The translations under genes were made by a program, and so were the position numbers. Below are positions 19,651-27,150 of a stretch of DNA of 64,000 nt, piece after piece. Origin of the DNA: Adlercreutzia mucosicola DSM 19490 (GTDB taxonomy: Bacteria; Actinomycetota; Coriobacteriia; Coriobacteriales; Eggerthellaceae); contig NZ_AUGK01000011.1 in NCBI RefSeq assembly GCF_000422625.1, forward strand, positions 51,383 through 115,382, read 5' to 3'. Position 1 is the stretch's first letter. Each line of letters begins with the position of its first letter. The notes below the pieces were generated by a model. It searched no databases, was not told where the DNA came from, and worked only from the letters and a program-made list of their open reading frames with translations.

Positions 19651-20184
19651 CTATGCAGCCTTTTCTTTAAAGGTGAGCAGCTTATCGCGATAGTACTCGT
19701 ACTGCTTCCTACGAGCTTCGATCTCAGCTGGTAAGCCTTGGGAGATGTTATTTACGAGCGTGTCGAACTTGTCGAGAATGGATACGATATGTTCTTGTTC
19801 TTCGAGAGAAGGAACAGGGATTTGTACCCGTTTGAGCCTTTTTACAGAAAGCCCTGGTTGCGCTCCCGATGTTTTGTATTGGGAAAGATCGGCAAATGCT
19901 AAAGCATGATAAAGATATCTCAAGTTCATTTCACCTTTAGGCCTTATCACAACAGCGTGTTCAGTCGCATAGAACGGCGCAACCGCAAACTGCACATTTC
20001 CACATAAAGCACCTTGACGACCGACCAGAACAGCATCAGTCTCTTGATTTGCATTCGAAACATATCCTCTTATTCCATTACCGCCATAGCACGATACAGC
20101 TTGCGTCTCTGTTAATAGGTCAGAGATATTGCCTGCAGAAATACTGGCTCCAGCTTTCATGAAGAGGACATCACCTAATGGCAT
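19651..20184 (-). CDS. hsdS: HsdS C-terminal half (second target recognition domain), out of frame with the N-terminal half
   Basis: Second half of the type I specificity subunit. The reading frame continues upstream through the guanine run as far as 20241, but the first internal ATG is at 20184 (MPLGDVLFMKAG), which would give 177 residues. The region contains the second target recognition domain and the C-terminal conserved helix (IEARRKQYEYYRDKLLTF), which pairs with the similar helix in the N-terminal half. The frame differs from the N-terminal half by one base at the G10 tract 20193-20202; a tract of 9 or 12 G would fuse the two into a 374-residue HsdS. The ATG lies inside the end of the upstream ORF, so reinitiation could yield a separate half-subunit. 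Confidence 0.8.
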   Translation of the reverse strand: MPLGDVLFMKAGASISAGNISDLLTETQAVSCYGGNGIRGYVSNANQETDAVLVGRQGALCGNVQFAVAPFYATEHAVVIRPKGEMNLRYLYHALAFADLSQYKTSGAQPGLSVKRLKRVQIPVPSLEEQEHIVSILDKFDTLVNNISQGLPAEIEARRKQYEYYRDKLLTFKEKAA

Positions 20185-20776
20185 CAGAGGCACCCCCCCC
20201 CCGCGAACTAAAATCGAGGAGTTTGTCGCGATAGTAGGCATATTGCGCCTTCCGCGCCTCCAGCTCTGCCTCCAGCTCCGCCTCTAGCTCCGCGAAGGAG
20301 TCTAGCACGCGCACGATTTCTTCCTGGATTTCCATGGGTGGGACAGGGATTCTAAACTGGGAATACATTCCTATCCAGTGACGCTTATGATCTTCGGGTT
20401 CGTAATTAATGCACTGCATGGCATAAAAGGCATATCTTAAATTGATAGAGTCTTCGCGTTCAGCAGCAGTAAGCATTTTCATTGCAGAAGACTTAGCTTT
20501 AAACGGAAAATCTACCCATTTAAATGCCGTCGTAAAGTCATCAAATATAATCACAGGGCAATCTTCACTTGCTTGATATATACCTTCAACTTCGTCGGTA
20601 TAACCAAGAATGAACGTTTGGCCTGCTGTAAGAACAGGAGTTTGAAAGAGATCATTGTAGCTTGTGCTACTTACTAAATACTTAGTTGGCTGTTCATATT
20701 TTATGTATTCGCCAAGTGCCTTATATTCCACCCCATCAGGGCAAAGGCACTTAATCATCTCATCGATCTTGTTCAT
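20171..20776 (-). CDS. hsdS: HsdS N-terminal half (first target recognition domain), truncated after the G10 tract
   Basis: First half of the type I specificity subunit: a target recognition domain (residues ~10-155, from ALGEYIKYEQPT to RIPVPPMEIQEE) and the central conserved helix with three AELE repeats and ARKAQYAYYRDKLLDF. After the serine-arginine at residue 192 the frame passes a ten-guanine run and stops nine residues later (GGGASDAIR). The start ATG 20776 overlaps the hsdM stop as ATGA. In the sequenced state the product is a 201-residue half HsdS. Half subunits of related type IC enzymes can dimerise to recognise a symmetric site, so it need not be inactive. Confidence 0.85.
   Translation of the reverse strand: MNKIDEMIKCLCPDGVEYKALGEYIKYEQPTKYLVSSTSYNDLFQTPVLTAGQTFILGYTDEVEGIYQASEDCPVIIFDDFTTAFKWVDFPFKAKSSAMKMLTAAEREDSINLRYAFYAMQCINYEPEDHKRHWIGMYSQFRIPVPPMEIQEEIVRVLDSFAELEAELEAELEARKAQYAYYRDKLLDFSSRGGGASDAIR
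20193..20202 (+). repeat. G10 homopolymer (C10 on the plus strand) inside hsdS
   Basis: Ten consecutive cytosines on the plus strand (guanines in the coding sense) at the exact junction between the two HsdS halves. In the first frame the tract reads CGG GGG GGG GGT and leads to a stop; with one G fewer it reads CGG GGG GGG GTG and continues into the second target recognition domain. Tracts of this kind slip during replication, making this a likely phase-variation switch. A sequencing error in the homopolymer is the main alternative. Confidence 0.85.
20258..20293 (-). repeat. Three tandem 12-bp repeats in the HsdS spacer helix
   Basis: GCGGAGCTAGAG, GCGGAGCTGGAG and GCAGAGCTGGAG on the minus strand, each encoding Ala-Glu-Leu-Glu. 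They lie in the central conserved helix that separates the two target recognition domains. In EcoR124 the number of a four-residue repeat (TAEL) at the equivalent place sets the length of the nonspecific spacer in the recognition sequence. Confidence 0.9.
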
Positions 20777-22359
20777 TGAAGCTCGCCTTCCAGGTCTGCC
20801 ACAATCGCATCAATCTTGCTTCGCAATTCATTTTCTCGTGCCACGATCTGTGCAATCTCAGCATTCAATGCAACGATGTCTATCTCCTCGCGCTCGTCCT
20901 TCTTATCCACGTAGGAACTAACGGATAGGTTCGCATCATTGTTGAGAACATCGTCGCTGGAGACGAGCTTGGAGAAATGTTCCTCCTCGCTTCGATGCAA
21001 CACCGTGTCAACGATACGATCGATATTATCGGGCATGAGCTTGTTCTTGGAGTCGGATCGCTTGAACTCCTCGCTCGCATCGATGAACAAGATGTCGCTC
21101 GTCACCTTATTCTTCTTCAGAACCAGAATGCAAGTAGCTATGGTCACGCCAAAGAACAAATCAGCTGGCAGCTGGATGACCGCATCAACGAAGTTGTTCT
21201 TGATAAGATACTCGCGGACCTTCTTCTCAGTTCCCCCGCGATAGAGCACGCCAGGGAACTCGACGATGGCAGCCGTACCATCGGTTGAAAGCCAGCTGAG
21301 CATGTGCATGGTAAAGGCAAGGTCGGCCTTGCTAACGGGTGCAAGAACCCCAGCAGGGCTAAAGCGCGGATCGTTGATGTTAAGTGGATTATTTTTGCCC
21401 TCCCATTTGGTGGAATAGGGAGGATTCGACACGATCGCATCAAAGGGCTCGTCATCCCAATGCTTGGGGTCAGTCAAAGTATCAGCATAGGCGATATTAA
21501 ATCGATTGAAGCTAATGTCATGCAGGAACATGTTTATGCGAGCCAGGTTGTAGGTGGTCAGGTTCTTCTCCTGGCCATAGAAGCCATTTTTCACGTTGTC
21601 CTTGCCGAGGATCTTCGCGAATTTCAGCAACAAACCACCTGATCCGCAGCAAGGGTCATACACCTTGTTGACTGAGTCCTTATCAGCGATGACTATGCGA
21701 GCAAGCAACTCGCCGACCTCTTGCGGCGTGAAGAACTCGCCACCCGACTTGCCTCCGTTGGAAGCATACATGGTCATGAGGAATTCGTAGGCGTCGCCGA
21801 AGGCATCAATGGTGTTGTCCTGAAACGCGCCGCCAAAATCGAGACTACCAACCTTCTCGATGAGTTTTCTAAGCTTCTTATTGCGTTCGATGACCGAACC
21901 GCCGAGCTTTGCGGAATTCACATCCATGTCGTCAAAAAGGCCTTTGAGATCATCTTCGCTCTCCGTGCCGACGGCTGAGCCTTCGATATTCTTAAATACT
22001 CGCTCAAGCAGCTCGTTAAGATCCTTACCATTTTCGGTATTGCTCATGCCATCTTTGTCGACCGTATCAAGGATATTGCAGAAGAGCTCGCTTGGCAGAA
22101 TGAAGAAGCCCTTCTCGTCGACCGTCGCTTTGCGGCCATATTCCGCCTGCTCGTCGGACATCTGCGAGTAGTCGAAATCGGGATCATTCTCCAGCTCGGC
22201 AAGATAGCTGCTCAGGTTCTCGCTAATGAAGCGATAGAAGAGGGTGTTCAGGACATACTGCTTGAAGTCCCAGCCATCGATGCTGCCGCGCATATCTTCT
22301 GCAATAGCCCATATCGTTTTATGAAGTTCAGCCCTTTGCCGCTCTTTGGTGGATGCCAT
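20773..22359 (-). CDS. hsdM: Type I restriction-modification DNA methyltransferase (M subunit)
   Basis: N6-adenine methyltransferase subunit, 528 residues. An N-terminal helical HsdM domain (WDFKQYVLNTLFYRFISENL) precedes the SAM-binding motif I (YDPCCGSGGLL), the region QEKNLTTYNLARINMFLHD, and catalytic motif IV (IVSNPPYSTKW). With HsdS it forms the M2S methylase and with HsdR the restriction complex. It begins 1 nt after the RHH gene stop and overlaps hsdS by 4 nt, so all are one operon. Sequence style fits the EcoR124/type IC group. Confidence 0.96.
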   Translation of the reverse strand: MASTKERQRAELHKTIWAIAEDMRGSIDGWDFKQYVLNTLFYRFISENLSSYLAELENDPDFDYSQMSDEQAEYGRKATVDEKGFFILPSELFCNILDTVDKDGMSNTENGKDLNELLERVFKNIEGSAVGTESEDDLKGLFDDMDVNSAKLGGSVIERNKKLRKLIEKVGSLDFGGAFQDNTIDAFGDAYEFLMTMYASNGGKSGGEFFTPQEVGELLARIVIADKDSVNKVYDPCCGSGGLLLKFAKILGKDNVKNGFYGQEKNLTTYNLARINMFLHDISFNRFNIAYADTLTDPKHWDDEPFDAIVSNPPYSTKWEGKNNPLNINDPRFSPAGVLAPVSKADLAFTMHMLSWLSTDGTAAIVEFPGVLYRGGTEKKVREYLIKNNFVDAVIQLPADLFFGVTIATCILVLKKNKVTSDILFIDASEEFKRSDSKNKLMPDNIDRIVDTVLHRSEEEHFSKLVSSDDVLNNDANLSVSSYVDKKDEREEIDIVALNAEIAQIVARENELRSKIDAIVADLEGELQ

Positions 22360-22360
22360 G

Positions 22361-22567
22361 CTACTTTTCTTCCTTTACGAGCTCGTCAATCATGCACATG
22401 CGCGCAAAGGCACTAAAGCTCAAACCTTTGAGATTGGCAGCTTCGACAACAGCCTCTCTCAAATTACTTGGTATACGAATTGTAATGGCCGTCTGTTCGC
22501 CATCGACCAAATACTCGTGTTGCTTGGTTTTATTCGCTCCTGAATCAACAAGCTCAGTAAACTTCAT
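22361..22567 (-). CDS. Ribbon-helix-helix type DNA-binding protein, first gene of the hsd operon
   Basis: A 68-residue protein whose middle (AITIRIPSNLREAVVEAANLKG) is a ribbon-helix-helix pattern: a beta strand with alternating polar residues followed by two helices (about residues 25-65). RHH proteins bind DNA as dimers and often repress their own operon. The start ATG 22567 has GGGAGG 5 nt upstream; upstream in-frame sequence lacks protein character. The stop is 1 nt before the hsdM ATG. A palindrome at 22586-22603, between its -10 and its start, is a fitting operator. It may set the timing of restriction versus modification; antitoxin-like roles are also possible. Confidence 0.7.
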   Translation of the reverse strand: MKFTELVDSGANKTKQHEYLVDGEQTAITIRIPSNLREAVVEAANLKGLSFSAFARMCMIDELVKEEK

Positions 22568-22585
22568 GGTTCCTCCCAGAAGATT

Positions 22586-22609
22586 CGTTTTGCAATACAA
22601 ACGATTATA
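22586..22609 (-). promoter_or_regulatory. hsd operon promoter -10 with overlapping palindromic operator
   Basis: Minus strand TATAAT (22604-22609) is followed directly by the inverted repeat CGTTT-GTATTGCA-AAACG (22586-22603), which therefore covers the transcription start region. No good -35 is visible. This is a natural operator for the RHH protein encoded next, by position only. Confidence 0.55.
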
Positions 22610-22738
22610 AGCAAAAGATTGCTTGCCCGTTGTTGTCACGAGACATAAGCGGTTCCGGCACGGCCCGAATCGACTTTTTGGTTTCCGTCGATAGATATCA
22701 AGATAGAAATTCCGACCTTCCACAATCGCCTCTGAGTC

Positions 22739-23029
22739 TTACTTAAGTTTTGAGAGCCCTTTGTTCACCTCATCGATGCTTCCCGTTGTCCTTTCTATCA
22801 GTTTTAGCATTTCAGCACCCAACCCTGCAGCATGCCTAATCTTGTAAGCGATGATACTGGGCGCATGAGTGGCGTGGCTGAGCAGGATGCTTTGCTTTCG
22901 CATACGATAACCCATGATCCCCTGAGCTCGTGGATCGATAATGACGAACGAATCAGGGCCATCGCCAACTTTGCAGTCAATGGGCAGCCGCGCGAGTGGC
23001 TCGATGCAGTCACGGGTATTGAGCTCCAT
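22739..23029 (-). CDS. Hypothetical protein in the island
   Basis: A 96-residue ORF (ATG 23029; a TTG at 23050 would add seven residues). The composition looks protein-like, with no long low-complexity stretches: a mixed N-terminal part (IDCKVGDGPDSFVIIDPRAQG) and a helical C-terminus (AAGLGAEMLKLIERTTGSIDEV). The Shine-Dalgarno sequence is weak. I do not recognise a family. It lies upstream of the hsd operon on the same strand, 171 nt before the RHH gene. It may be a remnant of a larger island gene. Confidence 0.35.
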   Translation of the reverse strand: MELNTRDCIEPLARLPIDCKVGDGPDSFVIIDPRAQGIMGYRMRKQSILLSHATHAPSIIAYKIRHAAGLGAEMLKLIERTTGSIDEVNKGLSKLK

Positions 23030-23340
23030 TGCAGCCGTTTCCGATTTCAACTTCTGAAAGTCCGACTAGTCGAGAGGCCATATGATTGCATGAGCCTTCT
23101 CGCCCGTCGTTTTCTCCTTATTTTGCGAAGGACCCCACCGAGAACGAAGCCGAAAGCACTCACCGGCGGCAACCCACAGCCGTTACCTCGCCGATGTGAC
23201 CACCTTGTCTAAGAGGACGATTCGCTTGACATCCATGCTGCCAAACAGCCGTCATCTCTTACCCCCATCAGGAGACTGCTGTATGTAAATCGCGCTGGCG
23301 AGGTTATCAAAATCAAGTAGCTGTACTACCATACGTGCAA

Positions 23341-23417
23341 GCAAAGCGCCCGATTGGTGAGCATTTCACATATATCTGGCGCTTTGCTATTGCCAGAGCG
23401 TCCGATCGGTGGACATT
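23341..23417. repeat. Inverted and direct repeats resembling an insertion-sequence end
   Basis: A perfect 10-bp inverted repeat (GCAAAGCGCC at 23341-23350 and GGCGCTTTGC at 23378-23387) overlaps a 21-bp imperfect direct repeat (23346-23366 and 23398-23417 region) with the core CCGAT-[T/C]-GGTG-N2-CATTT. Repeated units of the form GATTGGTGANCATTT are what I recall from the ends of IS21-family elements. No istA/istB gene is nearby, so this would be a remnant. The rest of the gene-free interval 23030-23439 shows nothing else I can name. Confidence 0.4.
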
Positions 23418-23439
23418 TATAGCGAAACCCGTCACTCGG

Positions 23440-23844
23440 CTAGAACGTCTCAAGCAGCTCGGCTGGGTAGAGACGTTCGAGGTTGGCGAGCAGATCGTCG
23501 AAGACGGCAATGTATGAGCCGATGATATCGTCCACGAGGCGCCGTGCGAGCGCCGCGTCGTAGACATGCTCGGCCGCGTTGCGGTCGTCGAGCATGCGCA
23601 GCCAGATACCCTCGCCGATAAAGTCGTACGCATCATAGGCCGCCTTGATGATCCCCCGCGGAGACCCCGTGGCTGCATCCAGCCTACCCTCGTACTCGAG
23701 AGTCTTGCGCAGCAGCTTCCAGGAAAGCTCGAATTGCATCGCAAACTTATCGATGATGCCGCTGAGGACGAACTCGTTTTGCAGATCCTGCTCGGGAGCT
23801 TGCCGCAGCACGCTCAAGTTCGCCTTATAGTTCGCATACTTCAT
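23440..23844 (-). CDS. HEPN-domain protein, nucleotidyltransferase partner (HI0074/HepT-like toxin)
   Basis: A 134-residue all-helical protein of the nucleotidyltransferase substrate-binding (HI0074-like) family. The R-x4-H-x-Y motif of HEPN RNases is present as RNAAEHVY near residue 88. In HepT-MntA systems the HEPN protein is the toxin (an RNase) and the partner transfers AMP to its Tyr. It overlaps the MNT gene by 20 nt and lies downstream of it, the usual order. Start ATG 23844. The toxin role rests on family knowledge and the intact motif. Confidence 0.85.
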   Translation of the reverse strand: MKYANYKANLSVLRQAPEQDLQNEFVLSGIIDKFAMQFELSWKLLRKTLEYEGRLDAATGSPRGIIKAAYDAYDFIGEGIWLRMLDDRNAAEHVYDAALARRLVDDIIGSYIAVFDDLLANLERLYPAELLETF

Positions 23845-24124
23845 AGAGAACGACTCCCTCCTGCGCGATGCGGTTCCGCAGCCCCTCGCTCACCTCTTGG
23901 GACATGTCGATGAAATCGAAGGTCAGCAAGGTCGGACAGCCTTCTTCCAAGAGCCCGACGTAGCGATCGAAAGATGCGCCGTACACAGCGAGATCGATAT
24001 CGCTCTTCTCGGAGAAGCGGCCGCATGCGCGAGAGCCGAAGAGGACGACCTTCGCAAGTCCGCACTCCCTCGCCTGCTCGACGATGAATGCGGTCACTTC
24101 TTCTCTCAAGCCGTATGCGTCCAT
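23825..24124 (-). CDS. MNT-type minimal nucleotidyltransferase (MntA-like antitoxin)
   Basis: A 99-residue nucleotidyltransferase with the motif GSRACGRFSEKSDIDLAV (GS-x-D-x-D type), the hallmark of minimal nucleotidyltransferases that AMPylate their HEPN partner. A C-terminal acidic residue for the third metal ligand may lie in FDFIDM. The start ATG 24124 has AAGGA upstream; a TTG further upstream is less likely. The gene begins 13 nt after the tRNA-Asp terminator, so it sits at the very edge of the island and may depend on read-through from the tRNA promoter. Confidence 0.85.
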   Translation of the reverse strand: MDAYGLREEVTAFIVEQARECGLAKVVLFGSRACGRFSEKSDIDLAVYGASFDRYVGLLEEGCPTLLTFDFIDMSQEVSEGLRNRIAQEGVVLYEVCEL

Positions 24125-24136
24125 GCTTATCCTTAG

Positions 24137-24166
24137 CAAAAAAGGCCAGTATCGCTACTGGCCTTT
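24137..24166 (-). terminator. Terminator of the tRNA-Asp genes
   Basis: Perfect 11-bp stem AAAGGCCAGTA / TACTGGCCTTT with a 4-nt loop, followed on the minus strand by TTTTTTG. It ends 10 nt past the downstream tRNA-Asp. The stem is symmetric but the T-run is stronger on the minus strand. Confidence 0.85.
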
Positions 24167-24175
24167 CAGTTCAAA

Positions 24176-24252
<77 letters not shown>

Positions 24253-24275
24253 GTGGTGTCGCGCTTGAGAAAAAA

Positions 24276-24352
<77 letters not shown>

Positions 24353-24370
24353 GTCTCAAGCAGCCCGTAT

Positions 24371-24399
24371 AGTATACGCGCAACGATCATTGTGCGCAA
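24371..24399 (-). promoter_or_regulatory. tRNA-Asp promoter
   Basis: Minus strand TTGCGC (24394-24399), 17 bp, TATACT (24371-24376), 18 nt before the mature tRNA end. Same hexamers and spacing as for rplS and infC. Confidence 0.88.
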
Positions 24400-24479
24400 G
24401 TCCAAATTCAAGAAATTTTTCCCGAATCCGAACTCGGGCGGAACGAGGGCGCCGAGCGTCCCGCCCCGCCTTACCTTCC

Positions 24480-26042
24480 TTAGGCCAAATCGCCCGCAGC
24501 GCGGGCCTTGACGCGATTGGTGTGACCCGGGTAATAGGCCAGGGGCACATCCTCCACGTCCACCACGGCCACGGTCTCGGGCACCGCTCCGGCGGCCACG
24601 GCGGCCTCGATGGCGGCAGCGCGGGCAGCGGCGAGGGCCTCGTCGCGGGGCACGGCATCGTAGTCCACCAGCTCCTCGTAGGTGCCGCTCACCTTCGACA
24701 GGGCCGAGCCGATGGCATTGGCGCAGCCGGCGTGCTCGGGAGCGAGCACCTGGCGGGTGCCGGCCAGATCCTGGGGCAGCACGATGGCACCGCCACCCAC
24801 GAGTACCACGTCGATGGGATCGCTCGATACCTTCATCACGTCGATGGCATCCTCCACCATGGCGCGGATGGTCTCCATGGCGGCCTCGGCATGAGCCAGG
24901 GGCAGCCCGGCCACAAGCGACGCATCACCCACCTCGGCCATCCCCAGGCGCACCGCCACGTCGGTGGCCGTGCACGTATCGCCGCCGAACACGAGCGCCC
25001 GCTCGGCGATCCGATAACCCACCGAATCGGGGCCCACCGTGGCGCTCACGGTGCCGTCGGCGCTCTCGCTCACGCGCACCACCGAACCGCCGCCGAGCCC
25101 GATGGACAGCACGTCGGGCATGCGGAAGTTCGTGCGCACGCCGCCGATGTTCACCGCCACCCCGCTCTCGCGCGGAAAACCGTTCGACAGGATGCCCAAA
25201 TCGGTGGTGGTGCCGCCCACGTCGATGACGATGGCGTCGTCCACCCCGGTCAGGTAGCTCGCCCCGCGGATGGAATTGGTGGGCCCGCAGGCGATGGTGA
25301 GGATGGGATAGCGCCGCGCGTGCTCCATGGTCATGAGGGTGCCGTCGTTCTGGGACAGGTACACCTCGGCCTCGGTGATGCCCTTGGCGGCCAGGCTCTC
25401 GGCGAAGCCCTCGGTAAACCGACGCGACACCTCGTTCAACGCCGCGTTCAGAATCGTCGCGTTCTCGCGCTCCACCAGGCCCATGGAACCTATCTCGCTG
25501 GACACCGAAAGGTGCACCTTATCGCCCAACACCTCGCGGGCCACCTCGGCGGCGCGACGCTCGTCATCATCGCGCACCGTGGAGAACACGCAGGACAGGG
25601 CCACGGCGTCCACCTTGCCGCGCACTCCCTCGAAGAAGGCCCGGCAGGCCCCCTCGTCGAAGGCGGCCAGGCGACGGCCGTCGTACTCGAAGCCGCCCTC
25701 GATGATGGCCGAGCCCCGGCTCACCGCGGCCAGGTCGTCGGCCCAGTCCACCATGGGCGGGATGCCCACCGAGGCCGGCGCGCCCACGCGTAGCACGGCC
25801 ACACTCGCCAGGTTGCGGCGCTCCACGATGGCGTTGGTGCACTGGGTGGTGCCGAGCATGGCCCGGCCGATGAGGGCGCGGTCGGCCCCGCTGGCCTCCA
25901 GCACCGCATCCACCGCGTCCATGATGCCCGTGTAGATATCGTCGGATGTGGGCCGCTTCACCGCGGCCACCACCGCATCCTGCTCGTCGATGAGCACGGC
26001 GTCGGTGTTGGTGCCGCCCACGTCGATGCCGAGTTTGTACAT
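24480..26042 (-). CDS. Hydantoinase/oxoprolinase family protein, HyuA-type (copy 1)
   Basis: A 520-residue member of the hydantoinase A / 5-oxoprolinase A family, which uses an actin-like ATPase fold (LGIDVGGTNTDAVLID at the N-terminus; VIDVGGTTTDLGIL near 265; GLGGGSVVRV near 320) to drive ATP-dependent opening of hydantoin-type lactam rings. No HyuB subunit is encoded nearby; instead a DUF917 protein lies 4 nt upstream in the same operon, and an NCS1 permease before it. The homologous copy 2 is at 31165-32745. The substrate is unknown; a hydantoin, thiohydantoin or related ring compound is the reasonable guess. Confidence 0.88.
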   Translation of the reverse strand: MYKLGIDVGGTNTDAVLIDEQDAVVAAVKRPTSDDIYTGIMDAVDAVLEASGADRALIGRAMLGTTQCTNAIVERRNLASVAVLRVGAPASVGIPPMVDWADDLAAVSRGSAIIEGGFEYDGRRLAAFDEGACRAFFEGVRGKVDAVALSCVFSTVRDDDERRAAEVAREVLGDKVHLSVSSEIGSMGLVERENATILNAALNEVSRRFTEGFAESLAAKGITEAEVYLSQNDGTLMTMEHARRYPILTIACGPTNSIRGASYLTGVDDAIVIDVGGTTTDLGILSNGFPRESGVAVNIGGVRTNFRMPDVLSIGLGGGSVVRVSESADGTVSATVGPDSVGYRIAERALVFGGDTCTATDVAVRLGMAEVGDASLVAGLPLAHAEAAMETIRAMVEDAIDVMKVSSDPIDVVLVGGGAIVLPQDLAGTRQVLAPEHAGCANAIGSALSKVSGTYEELVDYDAVPRDEALAAARAAAIEAAVAAGAVPETVAVVDVEDVPLAYYPGHTNRVKARAAGDLA

Positions 26043-26046
26043 GGCC

Positions 26047-27150
26047 CTATTCCCCCTTCTGCCCGCAGAGCTCTTCCACGGGCACGTAATCCACGTCGAT
26101 GCCGAAATAGCGCGGCCCCACCAGATCGAGTCCGCGCGGAGTGCGCCACATATCGAAGCAGGTCAGCCCCACGGCCAGCACCCGCTTGCCGTACTTGAGC
26201 GCATCAGTGGGCACGGGAATGAACGTCTCCGGGTCCACCAGGCAGATGAGGTCGGGCACCGTGGCGCGCACCTCGCCGTCCACCACACACTGCAAGTTCT
26301 CGTTCTGGAAGTCGACGAAGGCGCGGCTGCCGCGGTACTCGCCGATGCCCTCGAGCACAGCTCGGCCGAAGTTGAAGGCCCCCCGCGTCTCGCGCAGCAC
26401 ATCGGCGATCTTGCCCTTGAACAGCTTGAACCCGCCGGTGAAGTGCAGGAAGTACTCCTCGGGGGTCATGCCGGCCGCCGCGGCGCCCTCTTTGGCGGTG
26501 CGGATGGCGTGCCCCAGCTTCTGGGACCGCGTCACGATGCCGTGGACGCCGTAGGCCTTCACCGTGGGGGCGTCCATGCAGTACAGGGCGATGGTCAGCG
26601 TGCCGCCGCAGGTGGTGGTGGCGGCCCGCGCGATGTCCTCGGTCCACTTGTTCGTCACCGTGGACAGCACCCCGGCGTTGCCCTTCTCGTCGATGAAGGC
26701 CATGGGGCTCGCGCTGGCCCCGCCGATGGCGAAGGTGGCCATCTGCAGCTCGGGGAAGGCGCGGCCCATGCCGTCGGCGTCCACCATGGGGATGCCGAGG
26801 CGCGCGGCGCAGGCGATGGGCAGCATGGAGTTCACGCCGCCGGCCTCGGCGGGCATGGTGGCGTAGACCGGGCGGTTGAAGAACATGCCCACCATGTCGA
26901 AGAGACGATGGAACTCGTGGGCCCCCACGCCCTTCTCGGTGAGGATGGTGGGCGCCCCCATGGATGCACTCGGCACCACGAAGGCGTCGTCGGGCAGCTC
27001 GTCGGCGCCGATAAGCCGCACCGGTCCGCACTCGCGCACGGCGGCCATGGCCGTCAGCTTGCCGATGTAGGGGTCGCCGCCCCCGCCGGCGCCCAGCAGC
27101 GTGGCGCCCAGGGCGATGTCCTCGATGTCGTTCAGACCGATCTCTCTCAT
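26047..27150 (-). CDS. DUF917 family protein (copy 1)
   Basis: A 367-residue protein with the DUF917 signature GATLLGAGGGGDPYIGKL near the N-terminus, MGAPTI, PAEAGGVNSMLPI and PMVDADGMGRAFPELQM in the middle. Pfam, as I recall, now describes this family as S-methyl thiohydantoin desulfurase. It overlaps the upstream NCS1 permease by 4 nt and precedes HyuA by 4 nt, so the three are one operon of uptake, ring modification and ring opening. The pairing DUF917-HyuA recurs at 31.2-33.8 kb, which supports a joint pathway. Confidence 0.87.
   Translation of the reverse strand: MREIGLNDIEDIALGATLLGAGGGGDPYIGKLTAMAAVRECGPVRLIGADELPDDAFVVPSASMGAPTILTEKGVGAHEFHRLFDMVGMFFNRPVYATMPAEAGGVNSMLPIACAARLGIPMVDADGMGRAFPELQMATFAIGGASASPMAFIDEKGNAGVLSTVTNKWTEDIARAATTTCGGTLTIALYCMDAPTVKAYGVHGIVTRSQKLGHAIRTAKEGAAAAGMTPEEYFLHFTGGFKLFKGKIADVLRETRGAFNFGRAVLEGIGEYRGSRAFVDFQNENLQCVVDGEVRATVPDLICLVDPETFIPVPTDALKYGKRVLAVGLTCFDMWRTPRGLDLVGPRYFGIDVDYVPVEELCGQKGE

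Noticed and set aside
19651..20776. hsdS as a simple decayed pseudogene
   Set aside because: Both halves are otherwise intact with conserved helices, and the only lesion is one base in a homopolymer, which is more like a switch or a sequencing error than decay.
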